From Akkermansia sp. (lineage in GTDB: Bacteria; Verrucomicrobiota; Verrucomicrobiia; Verrucomicrobiales; Akkermansiaceae): a stretch of 64,000 nt of DNA. Below the pieces are notes generated by a model that had not been told where the DNA came from, made no database searches, and was given only the letters and a program-made list of their open reading frames with translations. This document shows, one piece after another, positions 26,101 through 34,748 of the stretch; within the stretch, counting starts at the first letter, position 1; every line of letters starts with the position of its first letter. A program made the position numbers and the translations under genes. The stretch spans positions 1-64,000 of the forward strand of contig JAFQSQ010000028.1 in NCBI GenBank assembly GCA_017409465.1, written 5' to 3'.

Positions 26101-27923
26101 GGAACAACGTGACTCTGGGTGGCACGGGCAACCTCAGCGTCAGCAACTTCAACCTGACCGGCGGCAAGAGCGTCACCATCGACGGACTCAGCATTGCCGA
26201 AAGCTCTGCACAGACACGCAGTTGGAACAACAACACGATTAACCTGAAAAACGGGGCAAGTCTGGATACTCGTCAGTCGTACTACAACCATAGTTCCGGA
26301 ACGCTGACCATTGGCGGTAGTGATGCCAATGGCACGATGTACGTGAAAGGGCTCTGTCTGATGCCCAATGATGTAGCATATACGAAATCCGAGCTTAACG
26401 TATCCGCCGGGGCGCACCTGATTATCGCCGGTGAAACCAGCGGGACAACGGGTTCAGACTTTGTACTGGCAGTGGGTGGAGAACAATCACAATTGGGTGC
26501 CGGTGCCAATAAAATTAACATTTATGGCACGCTGACATCCAATGCCGCCATGACACTCTACCGCAAAGCAGCAGATGTCACCATTCAGAACGGGGGCAGA
26601 ATGAATTTACTTGAAGGTCTGGTACTGAAAGGCACAGCATTTAATGATTGGATGGGGGCCATGAATGCCAATCTTCAGGTCCTGGAAGGCGGGCAGCTGT
26701 ATGCCGCCGGCGGTACGCAGCGCAGCGAGCTTGTCGTCTCCCTCGCATCCGGTACCACTCTGGGTGCCATCGGCTCGGCTGATTCCACCGTCACTTTCAA
26801 GAACAACATGACTGTGGGAACAGAGGACAAGGACGGCACCTTCACCGTGGATACCGCCGCCACCACGGCAGATGACAACCTCCTGCTGACCCGCAGCGAA
26901 ACCAAGGGCGTGACCGTGGATATGACCGGCAGCCTGAGCCTGCAGGGCAACACCGCGGTGGAGGTCATCGGCAGCGGTGCCCTCCGGCATAATAGCGCGT
27001 TCAACAACGCCACCGCCATTCGTGTACGGAAGGGTGCTACCCTGGCAGTGGATTCCGGGGCTGAGCTCACCACCGCAACAGAACTGCGCAAGAGCAGCAT
27101 CTCGCTGGATTCAGCCAAAGTCAACGGCAGCGGCATTACCGTGACAGATGCGGCAACCATCCGCGCCACGGGCGGCAACAGCACCATCGCCGCCGCCACC
27201 ACCCTGACCAATGAATCCACACTGACCTATGATGTGGCAGGGGGAGCCACCCTGCAATCCACTGGGGCACTCACCTCAGAGACACGCAGCGATCTGGTTA
27301 AAATCGGCACCGGTTCCCTGCAGCTCAACAATGGAGCAAACCGCTTCGACAACATCCGCGTAGACGCAGGTGAGCTGATGGTTCACGGTGCAGAGGCCTA
27401 TGACCTGGATAACCTGCAGGCTGCTACCTCCGCTTCGCTAAGCTTCTACGTCGGAGCTGTCGGTAATGTGGAAACGGAAGCCGCTGTCCGCGTCAGCGGC
27501 ACCGCAGACTTTGGCAGCGGGGCACAGTTGAACGCCAACCTGACGCTGGCTACCGGGGCTGTCCTGAACGTAGCAGACGGTGGTCTTGCCATGGGAAGCA
27601 CCCTGACCCTGCAGGAAGGCGTGTTGCTGGGGGATTCTACCCTGGCACGCGTACAGAGTCTCAGCGTGGGTGAATCCACCACCCTCTTCAGCGGGGTGGA
27701 CGGTCTGACCCTGGGCGAGACGGAATACGCCACCATTTCAACAGAAGATTCCATCCTGGCCAGCCCCTACTTCAGTAACCTGAGTGACAACTACGCGCTC
27801 ACCTACACCGGAACGGACAACGGCAGTCTCCGCATCACCATGCTCTCCATCCCCGAGCCAGCCTCGTCGACGCTGAGCCTGCTGGCACTCTCTGCCCTGG
27901 CCATGCGCCGACGTCGCAAATGA
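20199..27923 (+). CDS. S6 (IgA-protease/SPATE)-like serine protease with long repeat passenger and PEP-CTERM tail
   Basis: 2574 residues with a signal peptide (KCLLLICAATAATTAWG). Residues about 100-300 look like the S6 chymotrypsin-fold protease of IgA1 protease and SPATEs: YLVTVAHN with His120, ADWALYRQNKIFTDVV with Asp156 (compare the 'D-x-A-x-R-x-N-K' stretch of SPATEs), and GGDSGSPIYVY with Ser275. The rest is an immense parallel beta-helix-like passenger of autotransporter-associated repeats (NGGTLxL, GxGTV patterns). There is no C-terminal beta-barrel. It ends in a PEP-CTERM signal (PEPASSTLSLLALSALAMRRRRK), implying exosortase-type sorting. The IdeS-like gene follows after 55 bp. Codon usage is more AT-rich at about 23.1-24.6 kb. 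Cleavage target unknown. Confidence 0.82.
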   Translation: MKLHLPLLLRKCLLLICAATAATTAWGGGMHEDVDKRTYSDFGQNKGRFRVTGISSMLQAIRDKDGGIAMPKANGEVTWVLPEEQGMINFAGSLDYGATGTQCHGAAAAFGSNYLVTVAHNPGFSAAFGTTQLGSSHTIKYSTVQITEKDLVSAADWALYRQNKIFTDVVGAYNYSGVSSEQQDSNENGIPDIKEQLEGELMYRAYAGSVAVWKKNGELISAGSPYTTILGGISSIRAIAITEEGLIFGDWNMKPESSWVNETAPLPTNAQGGDSGSPIYVYNKEAGRYEYIFSLRAGNATTYSVAHGSIDYANEILDKHSVEVDMSTTNTAQLGAVSNGSGLLTVGDTKYSHLAVNSGSHMWKDLSAVKNNDNWYAYGNNYQNGISGLGSTQNLIFTGSGSENEHEIILNDTVDTGVGYLEFNNGRFTVKNADGGDYTLNSAGYVINDGAEVHVQLTNPSNYMREWRKNGAGDLYIEGEGDNNILLAVGGSGTTYLNRTNGHAAYNVLASSGATVVISDTNQIERDFTFGLNGGTLDMNGNSMEWYTTNSNIEADGFSINALTDDALIINSSGTTTMTYKQAGNSVWKGSLKDTSNGSLSVIADIGTGSVWTMNSICTDLSNNEASSFTVKSGTVVLAGINTEHGTGSVPYSNDIFFSEDDWHYADAKMNVTVEDGGTFRLGTHARVKGDITVNEGGTYVMNEGVHHQMEYIEGGIIKENTQEWADYYGHRGNTKLAGGALKVEFADKTTATHTYGGNITGEGTVSVNAANSILYLTGNNTFTGSRSVIGGTLMVEDAAAAGSQKWLVGEKGALAADNADGNTALNYIDSESNGVLALTQNQLTRIDTSGHKNLIIGALAGQTIQYGAQGTTEQLAAVDNVWRLGGGGGNLVVNYVLTGDNKLILGNAHTKGVVTLTNFGNNFTGGIDFMGTGVTLDYTSEDVIRNISLNLSYGNRIAMSDLISNISNNSNGILLQRKADQDLDMTAHQSLFLGAEGNLNYTGKLQLAEGQDYRFAAANGTLTIAGEVGGNRDIIIDAQGYTGGTVKLEQLNNLNGNVTVMGQDSTKTANIGNITLRIDQDNALNSAESVTLKAGGTLHIGDSTQHIGKLILEEGSSLLGNRRENYSDPKASILHITIDSLNDIKGIVNVGTIHKYGNNTLDLDNTQMSLGNLRYQELYIEEGDARLSQAYTNVGVLYLGDSTLYLNGKSLSLGSVVTEDGAVIDASVAGSAFGANSIIAATSGTTTITNGTNNVKVSGQIRAALGATLKLTGSGQWDFNYTSYNSDGTLRIEDAEYIAFSYGKNSGDSLDGSSPHTKAVTINGTLDLAESAKEIRAAAECFVQEIRINSLKLNGQNLTLTESTNQAVWRIKDLQATADTSITWNAAHTTTSSYRKDVNNAEAWEYVTETNSSRLILNGENSFAGKIIANRTTNGEAYNSYVELAHDKALQHGTLELNGYEGSTMSLAVNTNNARIKGLTGNEHSLAYSGESSRINLASAPTGDGKNTLTITGSENYNYKGAVNGLNIAMDGTGTQIFSGNNIKAQNIMALQGNLEFTNAPTVADTISIAQGATLKLGESYSLNEGVTLALIAGNGTQGTLTSTLVLNGGTLEFDSTVLNANTPLLNATTQYGTGFTTQAISFSNHQSLEHDVTYTLLSGDWSTHSASLAGNMPDYLSGSIFAGDSNGLKVTIRLADGFAEWQDDYAVFSAGETVLFRDHEPSQNLQFTSATTAEGLRFTNTETYSFSGSDVALSGNLNVESGKLVLNNKLTAADYTAAEGEVEIAASGTLVLTDTQESTASVNNISGTGTVQIKLDTTNNTYDNKLAIDEDFEGTTHVTAGNLTLTDSSFGNTLKLAGGVNAQITAKTTIDGNLELEGKTEVHQNSGNQLIINGDVTGSNGTWERRGGGTLDINGSVSLAGFDTGSDGTTSNFNGTTSISTVTLDQENITANFNGNATVETLNPNGNNVTLGGTGNLSVSNFNLTGGKSVTIDGLSIAESSAQTRSWNNNTINLKNGASLDTRQSYYNHSSGTLTIGGSDANGTMYVKGLCLMPNDVAYTKSELNVSAGAHLIIAGETSGTTGSDFVLAVGGEQSQLGAGANKINIYGTLTSNAAMTLYRKAADVTIQNGGRMNLLEGLVLKGTAFNDWMGAMNANLQVLEGGQLYAAGGTQRSELVVSLASGTTLGAIGSADSTVTFKNNMTVGTEDKDGTFTVDTAATTADDNLLLTRSETKGVTVDMTGSLSLQGNTAVEVIGSGALRHNSAFNNATAIRVRKGATLAVDSGAELTTATELRKSSISLDSAKVNGSGITVTDAATIRATGGNSTIAAATTLTNESTLTYDVAGGATLQSTGALTSETRSDLVKIGTGSLQLNNGANRFDNIRVDAGELMVHGAEAYDLDNLQAATSASLSFYVGAVGNVETEAAVRVSGTADFGSGAQLNANLTLATGAVLNVADGGLAMGSTLTLQEGVLLGDSTLARVQSLSVGESTTLFSGVDGLTLGETEYATISTEDSILASPYFSNLSDNYALTYTGTDNGSLRITMLSIPEPASSTLSLLALSALAMRRRRK

Positions 27924-27978
27924 CCTGATTATTCTTCCTCTGTTATCAATGAATAGCATCAAAAGCTCTGCACTTACC

Positions 27979-30033
27979 ATGAAACGTGTCCTTTTTCTTC
28001 TTCCCTTCCTTGCCGGCATTCCCCACACATACGCCGCCGTGGGCGATACGGTGAGCAGCTCGGGTACCTACGTGGCAGATGGCATTGTTATCAGCGGCGC
28101 AGGGACCGGTTATCTGCAGACCAGTCGTGCAAATTCCACCCGTCTCTACGATAGTCGTAAAGGTGCAGAGTGGGCAGAAAGCAATGATTCTCTCATGTGC
28201 TGGTTGCACGCTTCATCCAATGTCATCCAATATTGGCAGAGCTACTATGGAGTATTTGCCAAACCGCAGGCCGGGTCTTACTATGATTATGATGCTTCAT
28301 TCAACACCGGTTTCCCGAAATCAAGTCAGGCAAAACCCCTGCCCTATGGGAGAATAGGAACGGAGGCTCCGTCCACAACGGATGAGTCAAAGGAGCCGGT
28401 GCCCGATGGCAGACGGCTGGAGGTGGCCCGTGACATGTACCTCTCCATCCCGAACCTCTCCTCACAACCGAGAAACACAGGAGGTGTGTTCAGCTGGGCA
28501 GCAGAGTGGTTCTTCCGCGGCGCCGATAAATGGAAAAAGGCAAACGGTAGTACCATGGATTTGAGTGCCAACGGCACAGTGCTCAACACAGGCGGTTACT
28601 ATGCGAACTACTTTGGCAAAGGAGCCCACTTCCAAGAGGACCTTTCTTATACAAGCGTCTATTCAGATGTTCAGGAAAAAGTTTCCGATGTGCACAACAC
28701 CACAGCAGGCGAACCGTTCGGAAGCACAGATACCGCAAAGGTAAAAGATTTGCTACTTCGGGGATTCGGTGTTGAAAACGGAGTACAGGTGGAAAGCGGT
28801 AAAATTATTTGTCTGGGGACAACCAACTCCTATACCGGGAGTGGCCATGTGATTACCTGCTATGGCTTTACGACAGATAGCGCCGGCAATCTCAAATCCG
28901 TTCTGGTGGCGGATAATAACAGTAAAATTGACACCTATAATTCCAGCCTTACTGAGCTGTTTGTCAAGGTTGAGGAATACACTGATCAAAACGGTGCAAA
29001 GACTCAGCAAATCGGTCTGTACCGAAAACCTGATTTCAATTTAACCTCCGCTTTCAGCACCGGCACAGAGGGAGGCGTCAACTGCCTCACCTCTATCTCC
29101 TACATCAACACGCCGGAGGTGCTCAAGAGCATGCTCGCGGAATATAGTGATACCGCGAACGAGGCTCAAGTGTGGAACGGTTCATCGACTGAATGGAAAG
29201 CTCAGCAGGTCAACACGGAAGAACTGCCCACCGAAGCCACCGGATGGGATGTGAACGTGAATGGTAATCACATTGCGTCGGAGCATCAGGGGTACTATCA
29301 CACCTATGCCACTGATGGGCGGCGCGTGCTCTTCGATGCCCATGCAGCCGAAGACAAGCGCATCGTCACCATTAACGGAACCGTCGCAGCATCAAGCATC
29401 GAGGTAGCCGCTTCCGGCTACGAATTCAAAGCCGGAGAAAATGCGCAGCTGAAAGCCGGAGCCAATCTGGTGATGCGCAGTATGTCCACCCTGCAGAGCG
29501 AGATATCGCTGAAGCTCCATGACCTGACGCTTGAATCCGGAGCGAACCTTTCCTCCCATAAGGACATCACGGTATGCGGCACTTTCCATGCCGCCACAGC
29601 CCCTACAGCTGCCACTTTCTCCATGCGCAGCAGTACCACCCCGGCAAGTAGTGTAGATGCCAACCTCGATTTGACAGACGCCACCGCCATCGTACTGGAG
29701 AACACGGTCAATATGAACGGTAACCGCCTCCGGCTCAATTCCTCTACCCACATTACACTCGACTATGATGCATTGCACAGTGATTTAGTGTTTTTTTCAA
29801 ACGTGGGTGAGTTGCTGATTACGCTGAAGGACGGAAGCGAGCTGGCTCTGGCTCCGGGGGCAGATGTGACACCGTATCTCACACTCTACAGCAACGACAC
29901 CCCGCTTCAGGGAGCAAGTATCACTTACTCCGCATCGGGCGCCATCACGCTCTCCGTACCGGAACCAACTGGCACCACACTGTGCCTGCTGGCTCTGATC
30001 GGCACAGCAACGCACCGCAGAAGAAAACACTGA
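27979..30033 (+). CDS. IdeS/Mac (C66)-like cysteine protease with PEP-CTERM tail
   Basis: About 684 residues from the ATG at 27979 (MKRVLFLLPFLAGIPHTYA, signal peptide). An ATG at 27949 would add ten residues. The N-terminal half resembles the streptococcal IgG-cleaving protease IdeS: SNDSLMCWLHASSNVIQYW supplies Cys74, SGHVITCYGFTTDSAGNLKSVLVADNNS supplies His290 and Asp312, with spacing and surrounding residues like the IdeS Cys-His-Asp set. Residues about 330-640 are beta-rich with Ser/Thr/Ala repeats. The end SVPEPTGTTLCLLALIGTATHRRRKH is a PEP-CTERM signal. It follows the S6-like gene by 55 bp and is probably co-transcribed. IdeS-like domains also occur in proteases of unknown target, so immunoglobulin cleavage is inference. 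Confidence 0.75.
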   Translation: MKRVLFLLPFLAGIPHTYAAVGDTVSSSGTYVADGIVISGAGTGYLQTSRANSTRLYDSRKGAEWAESNDSLMCWLHASSNVIQYWQSYYGVFAKPQAGSYYDYDASFNTGFPKSSQAKPLPYGRIGTEAPSTTDESKEPVPDGRRLEVARDMYLSIPNLSSQPRNTGGVFSWAAEWFFRGADKWKKANGSTMDLSANGTVLNTGGYYANYFGKGAHFQEDLSYTSVYSDVQEKVSDVHNTTAGEPFGSTDTAKVKDLLLRGFGVENGVQVESGKIICLGTTNSYTGSGHVITCYGFTTDSAGNLKSVLVADNNSKIDTYNSSLTELFVKVEEYTDQNGAKTQQIGLYRKPDFNLTSAFSTGTEGGVNCLTSISYINTPEVLKSMLAEYSDTANEAQVWNGSSTEWKAQQVNTEELPTEATGWDVNVNGNHIASEHQGYYHTYATDGRRVLFDAHAAEDKRIVTINGTVAASSIEVAASGYEFKAGENAQLKAGANLVMRSMSTLQSEISLKLHDLTLESGANLSSHKDITVCGTFHAATAPTAATFSMRSSTTPASSVDANLDLTDATAIVLENTVNMNGNRLRLNSSTHITLDYDALHSDLVFFSNVGELLITLKDGSELALAPGADVTPYLTLYSNDTPLQGASITYSASGAITLSVPEPTGTTLCLLALIGTATHRRRKH

Positions 30034-30095
30034 GAGGACTACGCCTCTGCGGCGAAAGCAATCATGACGTGTCGGCTCTCATCGTCATGCTCAGA

Positions 30096-30130
30096 AAGTA
30101 CAAAGTCAAATGGACGATGGCCAGGGTGCA
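30096..30130 (-). repeat. Dispersed intergenic repeat, inverse copy
   Basis: Reverse complement of the core found at 467-503 and 36306-36340 (CCATCGTCC...TTTGACTT). On this strand it reads AAGTACAAAGTCAAATGGAC. Sequence further along the same strand (near 30131-30140, GTTAGTTGAA) also has a counterpart near 413-422. Confidence 0.65.
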
Positions 30131-30241
30131 GCGTTAGTTGAACCCCTCCGCGCGCAGCGCAGCGAACTTTTCATTCGCCAATCGTACCTTCTGACAACTT
30201 CCCATTTGACACAAGCCCCGGGAAAGGGGGAGCGTACCGAA

Positions 30242-30275
30242 AATCCCCTGCCCGGACAGAGCCGGACAGGGGATT
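30242..30275 (-). terminator. Rho-independent terminator of the GGGtGRT operon
   Basis: Minus strand: AATCCCCTGTCCGG, loop CTCTG, TCCGGGCAGGGGATT, then TTCGG. It lies 30 bp after the stop at 30305. Confidence 0.75.
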
Positions 30276-30304
30276 CTGTGTAACGTGTATGTAAAGAGGG
30301 AGCT

Positions 30305-31303
30305 TTACTTCATGGCTTCCTCAATGGCCACAGCCACGGAAACGGTGGCACCGACCATGGGGTTGTTGCCCATGCCGATGAGACCCATCATTTCCACGTG
30401 AGCGGGCACGGAGGAGGAGCCGGCGAACTGGGCATCGCTGTGCATGCGGCCCAGGGTATCGGTCATACCGTAGGAGGCGGGACCGGCAGCCATGTTGTCC
30501 GGGTGCAGGGTACGACCCGTGCCACCGCCGGAGGCCACGGAGAAGTACTTCTTACCGGCCAGCGTGCATTCCTTCTTGTAGGTGCCGGCAACCGGGTGCT
30601 GGAAGCGGGTGGGGTTGGTGGAGTTACCGGTGATGGACACGTCCACACCCTCCAGCCACATGATGGCCACGCCTTCGCGCACATCGTCAGCACCGTAGCA
30701 GTTCACCTTGGCGCGCTCACCGTCGGAGAAAGCCTTCTTGCTCACCACTTCCACCTTGCCGGTGGCGTAGTCGAACTTGGTCTGGCAGTAGGTGAAGCCG
30801 TTGATACGGGAGATGATGTAAGCGGCGTCCTTGCCCAGACCGTTGAGGATGACGCGCAGCGGCTTCTGACGCACCTTGTTGGCGGAGCGAGCGATACCGA
30901 TAGCGCCTTCAGCGGCGGCAAAGGATTCGTGACCGGCCAGGAAGCAGAAGCACTCCGTCTCCTCGCGCAGCAGCATGGCGGCCAGATTGCCGTGACCCAG
31001 ACCCACCTTGCGGTCGTCTGCCACGGAGCCGGGGATGCAGAATGCCTGCAGACCTTCACCGATGGCTTCGGCGGCGTCGGCAGCCTTCGTGCAGCCCTTC
31101 TTGATGGCGATGGCGGCACCCACGGTGTAGGCCCAGCCGGCGTTCTCGAAGGCAATGTTCTGGATGCCGCGAACAATGGCGCGGACGTCGATACCCTTCT
31201 CAAGGCAGACCTGCTCGGCCTCCTCGCAGGAGTTGATGCCATACTGTGCCAGCACGGGCAGAATCTGGTCGATACGACGAGAGTAGGATTCAAAAAGAGG
31301 CAT
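30305..31303 (-). CDS. GGGtGRT protein
   Basis: 332 residues, closely matching the family named after its SVASGGGTGRTLHPDN motif (here about residues 256-271), followed by the equally conserved YGMTDTLGRMHSDAQFAGSS...IGMGNNPMVGATVSVAVAI. The biochemical role of the family is unknown. It is typically found beside a NifU-like iron-sulfur scaffold homologue, as here (30 bp upstream). Several conserved Cys residues (C32, C89, C118, C120) could bind a cofactor. The gene is second in its operon and ends at a good terminator. Confidence 0.92.
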   Translation of the reverse strand: MPLFESYSRRIDQILPVLAQYGINSCEEAEQVCLEKGIDVRAIVRGIQNIAFENAGWAYTVGAAIAIKKGCTKAADAAEAIGEGLQAFCIPGSVADDRKVGLGHGNLAAMLLREETECFCFLAGHESFAAAEGAIGIARSANKVRQKPLRVILNGLGKDAAYIISRINGFTYCQTKFDYATGKVEVVSKKAFSDGERAKVNCYGADDVREGVAIMWLEGVDVSITGNSTNPTRFQHPVAGTYKKECTLAGKKYFSVASGGGTGRTLHPDNMAAGPASYGMTDTLGRMHSDAQFAGSSSVPAHVEMMGLIGMGNNPMVGATVSVAVAIEEAMK

Positions 31304-31333
31304 AATCGTAACTTCTATATGGTTAAAGGTTCT

Positions 31334-32026
31334 TTACTCGTGGCGGGGGTCGATGTACTTGGCGGCACCATCGAAGCGGCCGTAGGAACCGGTGTGCTTC
31401 TTGATAGCCTCATTGGCATCCATGCCCTTCTTGATGTCTTCCATCATCGGGCCCATCTTCACGTACTGATAACCCGTGATTTCACCGTCGGCATCCAGCG
31501 CAAGCTTGGTGATGTAGCCCTCAGCCAGCTCCAGATAGCGAGCGCCCTTGGCCAGGGTGCCGTACAGCGTACCCGTCTGGGAGCGCAGGCCCTTGCCCAG
31601 GTCCTCCAGACCGGCACCGATGGGCAGACCGCCCTCAGAGTAGGCGCTCTGGGTGCGTCCGTAGACAATCTGCAGGAAGAGTTCGCGCATGGCGGTGTTG
31701 ATGGCGTCGCACACCAGGTCGGTGTTCAGAGCCTCCAGCACGGTCTTGCCCGGCAGAATCTCAGAGGCCATGGCGGCAGAGTGGGTCATGCCGGAGCAGC
31801 CAATCGTCTCCACCAGAGCTTCCTGAATGATGCCCTGCTTCACGTTGAGCGTGAGCTTGCAGGCACCCTGCTGAGGAGCACACCAACCCACACCGTGGGT
31901 CAGACCGGAGATGTCCTCAATCTTCGTGGACTGCGTCCAGGCACCCTCCTGCGGGATGGGTGCAGGGCCGTGATTGCAGCCCTTCTTGACGCAACACATC
32001 TGTTCTACTTCGTGTGTGTACTGCAT
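31334..32026 (-). CDS. NifU-like iron-sulfur cluster scaffold homologue
   Basis: About 230 residues from the ATG at 32026 (MQYTHEVEQMCCVKKGCNHGP). This start is used because in-frame codons further upstream run into non-coding-like sequence. The variant family carries conserved Cys residues at CCVKKGC, GWCAPQQGAC and IGCSGMTHSAA, the last resembling the scaffold's cluster-binding Cys region. It pairs with the GGGtGRT protein. The pair may assemble or use an Fe-S cluster, but no function has been assigned. A TTAGTT-TC-AACTAA palindrome at 32170-32183 lies about 145 bp upstream. Confidence 0.85.
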   Translation of the reverse strand: MQYTHEVEQMCCVKKGCNHGPAPIPQEGAWTQSTKIEDISGLTHGVGWCAPQQGACKLTLNVKQGIIQEALVETIGCSGMTHSAAMASEILPGKTVLEALNTDLVCDAINTAMRELFLQIVYGRTQSAYSEGGLPIGAGLEDLGKGLRSQTGTLYGTLAKGARYLELAEGYITKLALDADGEITGYQYVKMGPMMEDIKKGMDANEAIKKHTGSYGRFDGAAKYIDPRHE

Positions 32027-32169
32027 AATATGAGAATTGTTAGCTTTTGGGGGAATGAGGCCTGCCGCCGTGCAGCAATTCACTTCCTCGTGCGCTCATT
32101 ATAACTGATTTTTCCCCATCTGGCGAACCTAAAATGCAAAAAAAATCGTCAGAACGCTTTCATTTTGAG
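32027..32169. other. Leader region of the Fe-S/GGGtGRT operon
   Basis: AT-rich, no gene. On the minus strand a TAACAA hexamer ten bases before the ATG at 32026 could be a -10 box, but no good -35 is seen. The palindrome at 32170-32183 is just upstream. Confidence 0.3.
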
Positions 32170-32183
32170 TTAGTTTCAACTAA
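32170..32183. promoter_or_regulatory. Palindrome TTAGTT-TC-AACTAA upstream of the Fe-S/GGGtGRT operon
   Basis: A perfect 6+6 palindrome between the enolase stop side and the NifU-like start. Two variants occur upstream of enolase (33668-33681, 33693-33706). Candidate shared operator. Confidence 0.4.
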
Positions 32184-32232
32184 TAAGCCAAGAATAAACA
32201 CACCTTTTACATTGCAGCTCAACACAGAAGAA

Positions 32233-32272
32233 CACTTGCACCCCCTTCCCATGTCGGGAGAGGCTGCAAGTG
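32233..32272 (-). terminator. Terminator of enolase
   Basis: Minus strand: CACTTGCA...TGCAAGTG with an inner TCTCCC/GGGA stem, followed by TTCTTC, 25 bp after the enolase stop. Confidence 0.65.
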
Positions 32273-32296
32273 CTGTTATGGTTACACAGGGGAGTA

Positions 32297-33592
<1,296 letters not shown>

Positions 33593-33667
33593 TTACCATG
33601 GCTCCGGCCGATTTGCAAGCCTATTTTTTCACACATAATTCGTTAAACAACAGTTATTATCTTACTG

Positions 33668-33681
33668 TTAGTCAGAACTAA
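33668..33681. promoter_or_regulatory. Near-palindrome upstream of eno, site 1
   Basis: TTAGTCAGAACTAA, one arm base different from the perfect palindrome at 32170-32183. Its centre is 25 bp from site 2, about 2.5 helical turns. Confidence 0.35.
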
Positions 33682-33692
33682 TTATTTATGAG

Positions 33693-33706
33693 TTAGTTAC
33701 AGCTAA
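33693..33706. promoter_or_regulatory. Near-palindrome upstream of eno, site 2
   Basis: TTAGTTACAGCTAA, related to 32170-32183 and to site 1. Confidence 0.35.
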
Positions 33707-33728
33707 TTCAAATTTTAAGCACCTCTGC

Positions 33729-33760
33729 AAAAAAAAGTGCCGGAGCATCCCCCGGCACTC
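33729..33760 (-). terminator. Terminator of the lipoprotein gene at 33786-34280
   Basis: Minus strand: GAGTGCCGG, loop, CCGGCAC, then TTTTTTTTGC. Strong stem and eight-base T-run. Confidence 0.85.
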
Positions 33761-33785
33761 GAAAAAACAGGAAATATCGCCACAA

Positions 33786-34280
33786 TCAGCGCAGGATGAA
33801 AGTGCCCTTGCCCGTCTCTGTATCAGAATCACAGGTGTAGGTCTCGAATACAGTACCTCCGCTCAGGCTGGTAAAGAAGAGCTCGTAGGTAATCTTGTAC
33901 GGATCCCCATTTTCGTTTTCGCCCTCGATTGTTACCTGTGCACAGCCTTTGGGGTGGAAGCAATACGTACCGATGATATCGTCATCTTCCTCGTTCTCGT
34001 ACTCAAAGCCCACGCAGTGTCCCTTGCTCCAGTAGGAGACAGAATCGCCCCGAGTGGTGGTGCACATCAGCGTACCGAAACGCAAAACTTCCGGACAGAA
34101 CTCCTTGGAAACATCTGCCAGCTCGTCAGCCAGCGGGTGAAGCTCCAGTGTCTTTTCGAGGGCAGAGGCATACACCGAAAGAACAGATTCGGCAGTATCT
34201 GTCACCATCCCGACAGGGGAACTGCAGGCACCGAGCATGGCGGTCAGCCCCGCCAGAGCAATCATCGACGATTTATTCAT
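33786..34280 (-). CDS. Lipoprotein of unknown function
   Basis: 164 residues starting MNKSSMIALAGLTAMLGAC. The lipobox LGAC predicts lipid attachment at Cys19. The mature part has four further Cys residues (CPEV, LMC, HC, YC...CDS region) that could form disulfides, an acidic loop (ENEEDDDIIG) and an alternating beta pattern (YKITYELFFTSLSGGTVFETYTC). I do not recognise the family. It is third in a row of minus-strand lipoprotein genes but is separated from them by a terminator at 34300-34331, so it is probably transcribed on its own. Confidence 0.65.
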   Translation of the reverse strand: MNKSSMIALAGLTAMLGACSSPVGMVTDTAESVLSVYASALEKTLELHPLADELADVSKEFCPEVLRFGTLMCTTTRGDSVSYWSKGHCVGFEYENEEDDDIIGTYCFHPKGCAQVTIEGENENGDPYKITYELFFTSLSGGTVFETYTCDSDTETGKGTFILR

Positions 34281-34299
34281 GATATTTGAGAGAAAACAG

Positions 34300-34331
34300 G
34301 GGAGGTTCCCCTCATTATCGAGAAACCTCCC
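34300..34331 (-). terminator. Terminator of the small ankyrin lipoprotein
   Basis: Minus strand: GGGAGGTT...AACCTCCC followed by CTGTTTTC, 28 bp after the stop at 34359. Confidence 0.65.
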
Positions 34332-34358
34332 GTTTGTGTGAATAGGTATGTTCAGTGC

Positions 34359-34724
34359 TTACTCCTGAGCACCGTGAGCCTTGAGAATCTCCACCAGCTC
34401 CGTGCGACCACTCTGCTTAGCAATCATGATGGGCGTCAGACCAAACTTGCTCTTGGCATTGACATCAGCACCGTAAGCGATGAGGTCACGCACGATAGCC
34501 TCAGCCATGTACTGGCGGCAGGCAATCATCAGAGCGGTCTCGCCGTTGTTGCTGACCGCGTCTACCTCAGTACCGGCAGCGAGGATGCTGCGGGCAGCCA
34601 TGACATCACCGGTCTGAACAGCCTGCATCAGGCGGGTAAGCCCGTACTGACGCTGCACCGCGCAGGAGGAAAAACCAGCCAACACTGTGGCCGCCATGAG
34701 AGCCATCCCTATGAACTTCTTCAT
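34359..34724 (-). CDS. Ankyrin-repeat lipoprotein
   Basis: 121 residues starting MKKFIGMALMAATVLAGFSSC, with a signal peptide and lipobox FSSC. The mature protein is about three ankyrin repeats (GLTRLMQAVQTGDVMAARSILAAGTEVD, GETALMIACRQ..., GLTPIMIAKQSGRTELVEILKAHGA). It sits 24 bp downstream of another lipoprotein gene and probably shares its transcript. It is a small envelope protein-interaction module with no known partner, unrelated in detail to the large ankyrin protein at 12544. Confidence 0.75.
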   Translation of the reverse strand: MKKFIGMALMAATVLAGFSSCAVQRQYGLTRLMQAVQTGDVMAARSILAAGTEVDAVSNNGETALMIACRQYMAEAIVRDLIAYGADVNAKSKFGLTPIMIAKQSGRTELVEILKAHGAQE

Positions 34725-34748
34725 GTCACTCAGCAGGGTTAGGAATAA

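Larger units (their letters stand above)
30034..30304. other. Intergenic region with an inverse repeat copy and terminator
   Basis: No gene. Contains the inverse copy of the dispersed repeat (30096-30130) and the terminator at 30242-30275. Confidence 0.5.

Noticed and set aside
20199-27923. Classical type V autotransporter
   Set aside because: The protease and beta-helix passenger fit, but there is no C-terminal beta-barrel; the C-terminus is a PEP-CTERM signal.
30398-32104. A 568-codon plus-strand open frame opposite the GGGtGRT and NifU-like genes
   Set aside because: It lies exactly antisense to two well-supported genes, is Gly/Ala/Leu/His-rich as expected of a GC-rich shadow frame and has no family features.
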